Of a stretch of DNA of 34,368 bases, positions 23,630 through 32,329 are shown piece by piece. Position 1 is the first letter of the stretch; each line of letters opens with the position of its first letter. The DNA lies in the NCBI GenBank assembly GCA_964384205.1, contig CAYLKS010000037.1, forward strand, positions 1 to 34,368, read 5' to 3'. The notes under the pieces are model-generated. The model was given only the letters and a program-made list of their open reading frames with translations. It did no database searches and was not told the origin of the DNA. Source of the stretch: CAYLKS01 sp964384205 [NCBI: uncultured bacterium]. Lineage in GTDB: Bacteria; JAGOEH01. A program made the position numbers and the translations under genes.

Positions 23630-25930
23630 CTAACTACATTCACTATAGCCACAAGCTCTACATGTTAAACAACCTTCATTTATCTCAAGTGCAGCTCCAC
23701 ATTCTGGACAAGCTCCTATATGCATAATCTCTTCTTTAGATTTTGCATTTTTTGCCATATCAAATTTTATTTGAAAATTACTAATCTTATCTTCTTCTTT
23801 AAGATACTCATTTTCTAAAAATTCCTCAATAGCATTACCAATTGCATCAGCACAACTCAATATTTTCTTCCCATTATCCCAACTTGGCCTATGGCATCTA
23901 ATTCCCTTTAATTGTTCAACAACATATTTAGCATCTATTCCACTTCTTAAAGCAAGAGAAGACAACCTTCCAATCGCCTCTGCCTGAGAAGCAGCACATC
24001 CGCCAGCCTTCCCAATTTGAGTAAATATTTCAAATAAGCCCATATTATCATAATTTAATGTTATATAAATATTTCCACAGCCAGTCCTAAATCTTCTTGT
24101 TACTCCTTTCATAACAGAAGAACGTTCTCTTGGAGAAATTGAAACTCTCGCTCCTGTTGTTGACAAAGTTTCTTCTTTATCCTTACTAACACCAACATTA
24201 AGAACCTGACTCTCAAGGCATCTATCCCTAAAAACAGTAACTCCTTTACATCCCAATTTATAAGCAATTAAATATGATTTCCTCACATCTTCAGGCTTTG
24301 CCTCATGAGAAAAATTTATAGTTTTAGAAACAGCATTATCTGTATATTTTTGAAATGCAGCCTGCATTCTTACATGCCATTCTGGAGATATATCATGTGC
24401 TGTCTTAAAAATCCTCTTCCACTTATTAGGAATTTCATTAATATTCTGCAAAGTCCCTTCTTCTGAAATTCTTTTCATCAACTTGTCAGAATAAAAACCT
24501 TCCTTTACTGCAATTTCTTTAAAAACTGGATTTACTTCTACCAATTGTTCACCATCTAAAATATTTCTAGTAAATGCCAGAGCAAAAAGTGGTTCAATAC
24601 CACTTGAACACCCTGCAATAATAGATATGGTACCTGTGGGTGCTATTGTTGTAGTCGATGCATTTCTTAAAGGCTTCTTACCTTCTTTATCGTATATGCT
24701 TCCTTTAAAATTTGGGAAAGCCCCTCTTAATTCTGCTAATCTTTTCGATTCCTCTTTAGAAGCTTGATCTATTTTTTTCATAATTTTTTCGCCTAAAGCA
24801 ATAGCTTCATCAGAATCATAAGCAATTTCTAACTTAAATAACATTTCAGCAAATCCCATAACGCCTAATCCAACTTTTCTATTCCCTTGAACCATCTCTG
24901 TTATCTGCTTTAACGGGAATTTACTAGCATCTATAACATTATCTAAAAAATGTATTGCTCTCTTAGTAACTTTTTCTAACTTATCCCAGTCAACTTCCCA
25001 TTTACCATTAACTTCTTTTAACATATTTAATAAATTTATAGAACCTAAATTACATGCTTCAAATGGTAAAAGAGGCTGTTCCCCACATGGATTGGTACTT
25101 TCAATCTCTCCTATATGAGGAGTCGGATTATATTTATTAATTCTATCAATAAAAATAATTCCAGGATCTCCTGTCTCCCATGCTTTATGCACAATCAAAT
25201 CAAAAATTTTATTAGCATTTTTTCTACCAACAACCTTTTTTGAAACAGGATGAATAATATCATAATCTGAATCATTTTCTAATGCTTCCATAAAAGCATC
25301 AGTAATTGCTACAGAAATATTAAAATTTGTCAAACGTTTTGTATTATTCTTTCTTTCCTTAGCTTTAATAAACTCCTCAATATCAGGATGATCAACCCTC
25401 AAAATTCCCATATTTGCACCACGCCTTGTACCGCCCTGCTTTATAGCCTCTGTTGCTGCATCAAATACATGCATAAATGAAACAGGACCTGAAGAAATAC
25501 CTTTTGTACTTCTTACAGTATCATTTTTAGGTCTTATCCTTGAAAAAGAAAAACCTGTTCCACCTCCACTCTTATGAATTAAAGCAGTATTCTTTACTGC
25601 TTCAAAAATCCCTTCAATTGAATCATCCACTGGCAAAACAAAACAAGCAGATAATTGTTGTAAATAATTACCAGCATTCATTAAAGTCGGAGAATTTGGC
25701 ATGAAATCCTTACTAATCATTAAATCAAAAAAATCATCTGAAACTTTTTTTATATCTGCATTTTTATCATATAACTTTTCAACTTCTGCAATATTGTTTG
25801 CTACCCTTCTAAACATTGATTCTACATCTTCTATAATTTCACCATTCTCGTTTTTTTTAAAATATCTTTTCTTTAATACTGTCAATGCATTTTCTGAAAA
25901 AAAATCTTCATATCTCTTCTTTTCACTCAT
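23630..25930 (-). CDS. nrdJ: B12-dependent (class II) ribonucleoside-diphosphate reductase
   Basis: A 766-aa oxygen-independent ribonucleotide reductase that uses adenosylcobalamin to make the radical needed to turn ribonucleotides into deoxyribonucleotides. The class II core motifs are clear. C96 (SACFVLP) and C293 (FEACNLGSINL) form the redox pair. C282 in STNPCGEQPLLPF is the thiyl radical site, and E284 follows it. Further motifs are NSPTLMNAG, SGGGTGFSFSRIRP and TTTIAPTGTISIIAGCSSGIEPLF. The C-terminus carries a CPECG ... CRACGYSEC zinc-ribbon-like tail, which in this family helps re-reduction of the active site. The length agrees with NrdJ enzymes of this type. It sits 44 bp after the carboxypeptidase gene, with a GAGGAG site. 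I see no cobalamin riboswitch upstream, consistent with it being an internal operon gene. Confidence 0.95.
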   Translation of the reverse strand: MSEKKRYEDFFSENALTVLKKRYFKKNENGEIIEDVESMFRRVANNIAEVEKLYDKNADIKKVSDDFFDLMISKDFMPNSPTLMNAGNYLQQLSACFVLPVDDSIEGIFEAVKNTALIHKSGGGTGFSFSRIRPKNDTVRSTKGISSGPVSFMHVFDAATEAIKQGGTRRGANMGILRVDHPDIEEFIKAKERKNNTKRLTNFNISVAITDAFMEALENDSDYDIIHPVSKKVVGRKNANKIFDLIVHKAWETGDPGIIFIDRINKYNPTPHIGEIESTNPCGEQPLLPFEACNLGSINLLNMLKEVNGKWEVDWDKLEKVTKRAIHFLDNVIDASKFPLKQITEMVQGNRKVGLGVMGFAEMLFKLEIAYDSDEAIALGEKIMKKIDQASKEESKRLAELRGAFPNFKGSIYDKEGKKPLRNASTTTIAPTGTISIIAGCSSGIEPLFALAFTRNILDGEQLVEVNPVFKEIAVKEGFYSDKLMKRISEEGTLQNINEIPNKWKRIFKTAHDISPEWHVRMQAAFQKYTDNAVSKTINFSHEAKPEDVRKSYLIAYKLGCKGVTVFRDRCLESQVLNVGVSKDKEETLSTTGARVSISPRERSSVMKGVTRRFRTGCGNIYITLNYDNMGLFEIFTQIGKAGGCAASQAEAIGRLSSLALRSGIDAKYVVEQLKGIRCHRPSWDNGKKILSCADAIGNAIEEFLENEYLKEEDKISNFQIKFDMAKNAKSKEEIMHIGACPECGAALEINEGCLTCRACGYSECS

Positions 25931-25974
25931 ATCATTATCTCCTCAAAACTTTTAATACTAATTTCTACTAAAAG

Positions 25975-27444
25975 CTAAAATTCCGAATTTATTAATAATG
26001 AACATATTTTATCTTGAACATTATTAACTAATTTTGTTGGAACTGTATAATTATTTGCCATCAAACTAAAAACAATCAAATTACCATTCTTAGTAGTCAA
26101 ATATCCTGATAAAGTTCTTGCATTAAATATAAAACCTGTCTTTGCATGAACATTATTTTCAGCAACCATATTTTTCATCCTGCTTCTTAAAGTACCATCT
26201 TTCCCTGCTATCGGTAAAGAATTATAAAAAATATCAAAATATTTAGTTTTATAATTATCTTCTAAAACTGCCACCAATGCTTTTGGTGATATTAAATTAT
26301 ACCTTGATAATCCAGAACCATCATACATTTGAATACGATGTGGGTCCACTCCTATCGATGGAAAATAAACTTCATTAAAAAACTTCAAAGCATTATCATT
26401 CGTGCCAAGCCCTGTATATTTATAACCTAAATATCTAAATACCTGCTCTGCCATTAAATTATGACTTTTCTTTAAAATAATCTCTATAATTTCTGATAAT
26501 GTTTTTGATTCATATACAAAAATATTCATTAAAGAATCTTTACTATACATTCCTTCATAATCATAAATGACATCCCCACCAAATCCTATTTTACCTTTCT
26601 CCAACTGACTCCTAAATATATTCATAAACATCTTATACGGTTCATTAATTGTAATACTTTCTTTAACAGTATCTTCTTTATTCATTTCTCCGAAAATTCT
26701 TATATTATTTGTCCCTCTTTCTCTAACAAAAATTACATCATTTCTAAATAAATTTTCTTTTATTTCAATTTTATTATCAATTATATTTATAAAAGAAATA
26801 TCAGGATAAAATGAATATTTAAAATTATTATTTTCATCAACAAATAGTTTTATATCTACAGTATTATCATTAAAACACAATGGTGAAATTTGTGCAGCAT
26901 AATAATCTGTTAAAAAATCCCATGCCCAGCCTTTCCCCAGAAAATCATTACCAAAAATATGAAGATCTACAACAATATTTCCATTAATAGAATCTATTCC
27001 AAAATCTTTTATATTATTAACCCAATCTTTTAAAACTGATATTTGATCATTATAAAAATGAGGAGAAATAGAAGGGTCTCCTGATGCAAAAATAACTAAA
27101 TCACCATTAAGAATTTTATTTTTAATATTCCCATTATAACATATGTAAGTTTTGAAAGTAAAATCAGGTCCTAAATATTTCAAAGCAGCTGAAGTCGTTA
27201 CCAATTTCATATTAGATGCAGGCATAAAAACTTTATCTGAATTATGGGAAAATATAATATCTCCATCTTTTAGCCTTGAAATATATATTCCCCAATTTGC
27301 ATTATCAAAATTAGCATCTGAGATTAATGAAAATATTTTACCTCTAATATCATTATTATCAAAAAAATCTGTATTTTTATTAACACCAGCACAATTTATC
27401 AATAAAAACAACAATAAAATTATCATTAGCATTCTTTTTTTCAT
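25975..27444 (-). CDS. dacB: PBP4-like D-alanyl-D-alanine carboxypeptidase/endopeptidase lipoprotein (family S13)
   Basis: A 489-aa penicillin-binding protein of the S13 class, which trims pentapeptides or cuts cross-links in peptidoglycan. S77-N-M-K80 in MPASNMKLVTT is the active-site SxxK. The DGSGLSRYN stretch (about residue 370) is the S13 signature that carries the second motif. K435-T-G437 is in HAKTGF. The N-terminus has a lipoprotein signal with LINC, C18, so the enzyme is probably membrane-anchored rather than soluble as in E. coli PBP4. The length is close to E. coli PBP4 (477 aa). Its AAGGGAG site lies inside the last codons of the preceding STAS gene and there is only a 3-bp gap, so the two are probably translated together. 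Confidence 0.88.
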   Translation of the reverse strand: MKKRMLMIILLLFLLINCAGVNKNTDFFDNNDIRGKIFSLISDANFDNANWGIYISRLKDGDIIFSHNSDKVFMPASNMKLVTTSAALKYLGPDFTFKTYICYNGNIKNKILNGDLVIFASGDPSISPHFYNDQISVLKDWVNNIKDFGIDSINGNIVVDLHIFGNDFLGKGWAWDFLTDYYAAQISPLCFNDNTVDIKLFVDENNNFKYSFYPDISFINIIDNKIEIKENLFRNDVIFVRERGTNNIRIFGEMNKEDTVKESITINEPYKMFMNIFRSQLEKGKIGFGGDVIYDYEGMYSKDSLMNIFVYESKTLSEIIEIILKKSHNLMAEQVFRYLGYKYTGLGTNDNALKFFNEVYFPSIGVDPHRIQMYDGSGLSRYNLISPKALVAVLEDNYKTKYFDIFYNSLPIAGKDGTLRSRMKNMVAENNVHAKTGFIFNARTLSGYLTTKNGNLIVFSLMANNYTVPTKLVNNVQDKICSLLINSEF

Positions 27445-27447
27445 TTA

Positions 27448-27792
27448 TTACTCCCTTAATAAACGAATAGCTTCTTCTATACTATCTGCTACTTTAAAAA
27501 TCATCTCAAGCTGAGTGATATGAAATAAATATCTGATGTTATTATTAATATTTGCAATTACTACCTTTTTATTAGTAACGTTCATATGTTGATATAATTT
27601 TAATAATTTACCTAATCCAAGACTATCTATAGACTTTACATGTTCCATATTAAAAATAAAAGCATCTTTGCTATTTTTCTTTATCATCTCAATAAAATCT
27701 TCAAAAATATTAATATTATCAAAAACAATATCAAAATTAAAATTGACTATTGCATAGTCATCTTTTTCATCAATCCTAAAATATAAAGACAT
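27448..27792 (-). CDS. single STAS-domain protein (anti-sigma-factor antagonist type)
   Basis: A 114-aa protein with the SpoIIAA/RsbV fold: alternating strands and helices, and the loop motif SIDSLGLGKLL, where S57 stands at the position phosphorylated by partner kinases. Reading starts at the ATG at 27792, preceded by a strong AGGGGAGG site (27797-27804). A longer frame from a TTG at 27825 would begin inside ftsY and translate across that ribosome site, so I reject it. No cognate anti-sigma kinase or phosphatase is nearby. Its neighbours are ftsY (16-bp gap upstream) and the PBP4-like gene (3 bp). It may signal envelope or division state, but the target is unknown. Confidence 0.85.
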   Translation of the reverse strand: MSLYFRIDEKDDYAIVNFNFDIVFDNINIFEDFIEMIKKNSKDAFIFNMEHVKSIDSLGLGKLLKLYQHMNVTNKKVVIANINNNIRYLFHITQLEMIFKVADSIEEAIRLLRE

Positions 27793-27796
27793 ATGC

Positions 27797-27804
27797 CCTC
27801 CCCT
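27797..27804 (-). promoter_or_regulatory. ribosome binding site that fixes the STAS gene start
   Basis: On the minus strand AGGGGAGG lies four to six bases before the ATG at 27792. It is close to the full anti-Shine-Dalgarno complement and the strongest site in this operon. It falls between the ftsY stop codon and this ATG, so the STAS start is not the upstream TTG. Confidence 0.8.
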
Positions 27805-27808
27805 ATTA

Positions 27809-28765
27809 TTATTTATTTTTTTCAAATAAAGAATTTACATAATATTCAGGATTAAATAACTGCAAGTCATCTAATTGTTCCCCTATCCCTACTAATAAAA
27901 TAGGGATATTAAATTTCTTTTTAATACTAATCAAAACTCCGCCATGGCTTGTGCCATCTAATTTCGTGACTATAATTCCAGAAATTGGCACATATTTCGA
28001 AAAAGTTTCAACTTGATATATCGAATTTTGACCAATACTACCATCTAAAACAATCCATGTATGATGAGGTATATCATCACTATGCTTTTTCAAAACTCTA
28101 ACGATTTTTCTCAATTCTTCCATTAAATTAACTTTAGTATGCAATCTTCCAGCCGTATCAATCAATAAAAAATCTGCCCTTTTTGCTACTGCTGTGCTAT
28201 AACCATCAAAAGCCACTGCAGCAGGATCAGCATTATCATGTTTATGAGCTACAAAATGTGAATCAGTCCTACTTGCCCAAACTTCTAATTGTTCAATAGC
28301 AGCAGCTCTAAAGGTATCACATGCAGCTACTACTACCTTCTTATTATTCTGTTTAAAAAAATGTGCTAATTTACCTATAGTAGTCGTTTTACCAGAACCA
28401 TTAACACCTACAAATAAAATAACTACCGGTTTAGTATTATCTTTTTCTAAAAATTCAATGAATTCATTTTCATTATTATTATAATTATAATTCCCTAATA
28501 TTTCAAGAATTTTTTCCTGTAATAAGGGAACAACTTCTGAGGGATCTTCTAAATTTTTCTTTTTTATATCTTTTTTGATCTGTTCAATTAATTCACTTGC
28601 AACATCATAACTAATATCATTTTCAATCAAAATTTCTTCAAGACTTTCCAATAGTTCATCATCAATTTTTTTAAAACTACTAAATAGCTCATTAATTTGA
28701 CTTGAAAATCTATCTCTTGTTTTTTTTAAACCACTTACTACTTTTGAATAAACAGATTTTATCAT
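27809..28765 (-). CDS. ftsY: signal recognition particle receptor FtsY
   Basis: A 318-aa GTPase that docks SRP-ribosome complexes at the membrane to target nascent membrane proteins. The N domain (about 1-100) is followed by the G domain. The P-loop GVNGSGKTTT is at 120-129 and contains K126. ACDTFRAAAIEQL is at 148-160, DTAGR at 203-207 and TKLDGTSHGG at 267-276. The acidic A domain of E. coli FtsY is absent, as in many bacteria. Its ATG follows the smc stop directly (TAAATG), with the ribosome site (AAGGAG) inside the last smc codons. The smc-ftsY order is common in bacteria. The loop VLDGSIGQNSIY has D241-G-S where many FtsY proteins have D-A-T/G-x, a minor variation. Confidence 0.96.
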   Translation of the reverse strand: MIKSVYSKVVSGLKKTRDRFSSQINELFSSFKKIDDELLESLEEILIENDISYDVASELIEQIKKDIKKKNLEDPSEVVPLLQEKILEILGNYNYNNNENEFIEFLEKDNTKPVVILFVGVNGSGKTTTIGKLAHFFKQNNKKVVVAACDTFRAAAIEQLEVWASRTDSHFVAHKHDNADPAAVAFDGYSTAVAKRADFLLIDTAGRLHTKVNLMEELRKIVRVLKKHSDDIPHHTWIVLDGSIGQNSIYQVETFSKYVPISGIIVTKLDGTSHGGVLISIKKKFNIPILLVGIGEQLDDLQLFNPEYYVNSLFEKNK

Positions 28766-31700
28766 TTAATTGCCCACTCCTTGTTTTTTTAAATTAACAG
28801 ATACAACCTTTGATACTCCAGGTGTTTCCATTGTAATACCATATAAAACATCTACTGCTTCCATCGTTTTTTTATTATGTGTAATTATAATAAACTGAAT
28901 ATTATTAGAAAACTCTTTCAATAAATTCAAAAATCTTCCAATATTTGCATCATCTAATGGCGCATCTACTTCATCCAGCACACAATAAGGACTTGGTTTA
29001 ACCAAATAGATTGAAAAAAGCAAGGCAAGAGAAGTCAATGCCTTCTCACCACCTGATAATAAATTTAAATTTTTAACTTTTTTCCCTTTTGGTCGTGCAA
29101 TAATTTGTATATCCATATCTAAAGGATCATCAGGATTCCGATCCAATACTAAATCGCATTCTCCACCTTGAAATAAAATTTCAAATACTTTCTTAAAATT
29201 ATCTTTTATAATAGAAAAAGTATTTAAATACTGTTTTTCAGCTGTTTTGTTAATATCATTTATTGTGTTAACTAATAATTCTTTTGCATTTTGTAAATCT
29301 TCCCTCTGAGTAAGATAAAAATCTAATCTCTCCTTTTGTTGAGTATATTCTTCCACTGCTTCAAAATTAATATTCCCCATAGAATCCAATTTTGATTGTA
29401 ACTTTTCTATCTCTGATTTTAATTCATCTATATTCTCATTATTATCAAAGAGAATTTCCTTATCATTCTCTAAAATATTTATCTTATATTTATCAAATAT
29501 CTTCTCTTTTATAAGATTTAATTCTTGTTTATAATTAAATATTTTATTTTTGGTAATATCTATTAATTCTAAAATATTTTGTTCCTTATTCCTTAATTCC
29601 TTATTTTCCTTTTCTATTTCATCTTTCTTATTGTTCAATTTTGTTAATTGATCATCAATTAAATTTCTATTCCTATAGACATCATCTCTATCTTCATTCA
29701 ACTTTTGTAACTCTTTTTCTTTCTTTTTTATTTCATTGTTCAAAATAGTAATTTGCTCACTATCTACTTCAATTTGTTTTTTCATCTTTTCTCTATTTAA
29801 AATTATCTCTTTTTTAGATTTTTGTAAAGACTGCAATTCAAAATTTAAAGTTTTTTCTTTTTCATTAATTTTAAAAACTTCCATTTTTAAAGATTGGTAT
29901 TCCGAATCTAATTTATTCAACTTTTCAGAATTTTCAGAATTTAATTTAAAAAATTCATTCAACTTTTCAACTATTCCGCTATAATTCTCCTTAAGGGGCG
30001 CCAGTTCCTTTTCTTTTAATAAAACCTCATCCTTAATCTTCTTTATCTCTTCTTTGATTTTACTAATTTCATTATATATTTCTTTCAATTCATCTGAATA
30101 ATTCTTATTATTTACTTCTAAAATTTCTAAATTTCGGCTAATTTCTGATAAACGTCTCTGATTCTTTTCTATTTGCTTTTTATTCTCTTCGAAAATATTT
30201 TTTAATTTATCAAATTCTTTTCTAATTTTATTTCTTTTATTTTCTAAATCAGCAAAAACTTTTTCTTTTTCTCCAAGATCCTCTTCAACCTGCTTTATTA
30301 ATAACTTTCTACCAAACAACAAATGAGAATCTGTTTTTATACTCTTTGACTTACCAAATATCTGTACAACATTATTTCTCAAATCAATTATATTTCTTTT
30401 AAAATCAATTATAATAATATTTTCAGATAATTTCGAATAATCTAAATTTGTAATATCTTCAGTCCAGAAACAATTTCCAAAAATTTTTTTAATTATTCTT
30501 TCATATTCCATATCATATTCTATCTTATTAATAATTGGAAAAATATTCTCAAAACCTTCTTTTTCTTTAAAATTAACATTTGAAAAAGTATTATTAATAA
30601 AAAATCTAATATAGCCTTCCAGATTACTTGAAATATTATTAAAAATCTCATCTCCCATCTGAAAATCGACAATAAACTTAAAATTCAAATAATTCAATAT
30701 ATCTAAAATTATATCTTTAAAATCTTCCTGAGGTTTAATATAATCAAAAATATTATGATACTTTATATTGTAATTTTCTAAAAATTTCTTAAATGATTTT
30801 TCATTATTATTATAAATTTGCTGGAACAATTCACTATTATTTAATAATTCTAATTTATCTTTTAATTTCTGAATTTCCCTTGTAATATTCAAAAATTCCT
30901 CTTCTATAACAAATTTTTCTTCTTGAACTTCTGTTATCTGTGATTCATATTTTATATTTTCATCTTCTATTTCCTCTAATTTTTGTAAAACTTTATTACG
31001 TTCTTTTAAAAATTCTTCTCTTTCATTATTTAATTTCTCAATAGATTTTTCTATTTGTTGTTTTTTAGTTTTCAAAGCTTCTAATTTTTCATTATTAAAT
31101 GTTACAAATTGATTTTTATTATTAACAAAATTTTCTATATTAGAAATTTCGTTAGCAAGTTTATTTTTTTCTGATTCCAGTTTTTGCTGTTGCTCTTTGT
31201 AATTTGTATAACTTTTTTTAAATTCTTTATATTGTTCTTCAAAATCTTCTAATTTTTTTTGCAAATTCACTTTAGAATTGCCAAGTTCTTCAAGACTTTC
31301 TTTTCTACTGATAATATCATTTTCTATTTGAGTAATTTTGTCTGAATAACCATTCAATTCATTTTTATTAAATTCTATTCTATTATTTATATTTTTGATT
31401 CTTTCATCTAAGATGTGAATTTCCTCTTTCAACTTATTATAAATCCTATTTTTTTCTGATAAATTTTTCTGAATAATTTGGAATTTATTATTCAAATCTA
31501 TAATTTTCTTAGAAAGCTCTTCTATATTAGAATCATTCACTCTAAATTTTGTATTTATTTCTTCTTTTTCCTTTAAAAAATTTCCCAATTCATTTTCTAA
31601 AGGTATTATTTTTTCCAGAATAGATTTAGAAACAACAGAATAATACTTAATTTCTTTTTCTTTTAAAATATTTTTAAATTCAATAAATCTTTGGGCTTTA

Positions 31701-32329
31701 TTCGCCTGCCGTTTAAGAGATCGGACATTTTTTTCTATTTCCGAAATTATATCATCAAGCCTTAAAAGGTCATTTTCATTATTTTTTAATTTTGCTAAAG
31801 CCTCTTTTTTCCTTTCCTTATATTTCATTATACCTGCGGCTTCATCAAAAATATTCTTCTTATTCTCTAACTTATTACTAATTATATCTTGTATCATCTG
31901 CTGCTCAATAATAGAATAAGCATGAGTTCCAAGACCTGTATCCATAAAAAGATCATTTATATCTTTTAACCTTACTTTTCTCCCATTGATAAAATATTCA
32001 CTCTCACCTGTTCTATAAAGTCTCCTTTTAATTTCAACTTGTTTATACTCCGATGGTAAAACCCCTTTATTGTTTTCAATCAATATACTAACCTCAGCAA
32101 TATTTTGTGCTGGTATATTTGTTGTACCATTAAAAATTACATCTTCTGATTTTGAAGAACGCAAAGAGGAATAGCGTTGTTCCCCTAATACCCACTTTAT
32201 AGCATCAACTATATTAGATTTTCCACAGCCATTAGGACCAATAATACCCGTAATTCCATTATTGAATTTTATAATTGTTTTATTTGCAAAAGATTTAAAA
32301 CCTATTAACCTTAATTCAGAAAGAAACAT
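28766..32329 (-). CDS. smc: chromosome segregation/condensation ATPase SMC
   Basis: A 1187-aa SMC subunit of bacterial condensin, which folds and segregates the chromosome by loop extrusion. The N-terminal Walker A is GPNGCGKSN at 31-39. Long Lys/Glu/Leu coiled coils run from about 170 to 500 and 680 to 1010. The hinge lies between them. At the C-terminus LLSGGEKALTSLALL contains the ABC signature at 1091-1096, and VLDEVDAPLDD contains Walker B at about 1117-1127. The hinge lacks the usual GG-rich ending and instead reads HLLFGRKLLIKQVEEDL, resembling the GRKKNLEKLE-type hinge exit of FCB SMC proteins. Its ATG overlaps the previous stop by one base (TAATG) and has no clear Shine-Dalgarno, so it probably relies on reinitiation after the M18 gene. 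Confidence 0.96.
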   Translation of the reverse strand: MFLSELRLIGFKSFANKTIIKFNNGITGIIGPNGCGKSNIVDAIKWVLGEQRYSSLRSSKSEDVIFNGTTNIPAQNIAEVSILIENNKGVLPSEYKQVEIKRRLYRTGESEYFINGRKVRLKDINDLFMDTGLGTHAYSIIEQQMIQDIISNKLENKKNIFDEAAGIMKYKERKKEALAKLKNNENDLLRLDDIISEIEKNVRSLKRQANKAQRFIEFKNILKEKEIKYYSVVSKSILEKIIPLENELGNFLKEKEEINTKFRVNDSNIEELSKKIIDLNNKFQIIQKNLSEKNRIYNKLKEEIHILDERIKNINNRIEFNKNELNGYSDKITQIENDIISRKESLEELGNSKVNLQKKLEDFEEQYKEFKKSYTNYKEQQQKLESEKNKLANEISNIENFVNNKNQFVTFNNEKLEALKTKKQQIEKSIEKLNNEREEFLKERNKVLQKLEEIEDENIKYESQITEVQEEKFVIEEEFLNITREIQKLKDKLELLNNSELFQQIYNNNEKSFKKFLENYNIKYHNIFDYIKPQEDFKDIILDILNYLNFKFIVDFQMGDEIFNNISSNLEGYIRFFINNTFSNVNFKEKEGFENIFPIINKIEYDMEYERIIKKIFGNCFWTEDITNLDYSKLSENIIIIDFKRNIIDLRNNVVQIFGKSKSIKTDSHLLFGRKLLIKQVEEDLGEKEKVFADLENKRNKIRKEFDKLKNIFEENKKQIEKNQRRLSEISRNLEILEVNNKNYSDELKEIYNEISKIKEEIKKIKDEVLLKEKELAPLKENYSGIVEKLNEFFKLNSENSEKLNKLDSEYQSLKMEVFKINEKEKTLNFELQSLQKSKKEIILNREKMKKQIEVDSEQITILNNEIKKKEKELQKLNEDRDDVYRNRNLIDDQLTKLNNKKDEIEKENKELRNKEQNILELIDITKNKIFNYKQELNLIKEKIFDKYKINILENDKEILFDNNENIDELKSEIEKLQSKLDSMGNINFEAVEEYTQQKERLDFYLTQREDLQNAKELLVNTINDINKTAEKQYLNTFSIIKDNFKKVFEILFQGGECDLVLDRNPDDPLDMDIQIIARPKGKKVKNLNLLSGGEKALTSLALLFSIYLVKPSPYCVLDEVDAPLDDANIGRFLNLLKEFSNNIQFIIITHNKKTMEAVDVLYGITMETPGVSKVVSVNLKKQGVGN

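Noticed and set aside
27448-27825. A longer STAS reading frame of 125 residues starting at a TTG inside ftsY
   Set aside because: It would start within the ftsY coding sequence and read through a strong AGGGGAGG site, whereas the ATG at 27792 has that site at the right distance.
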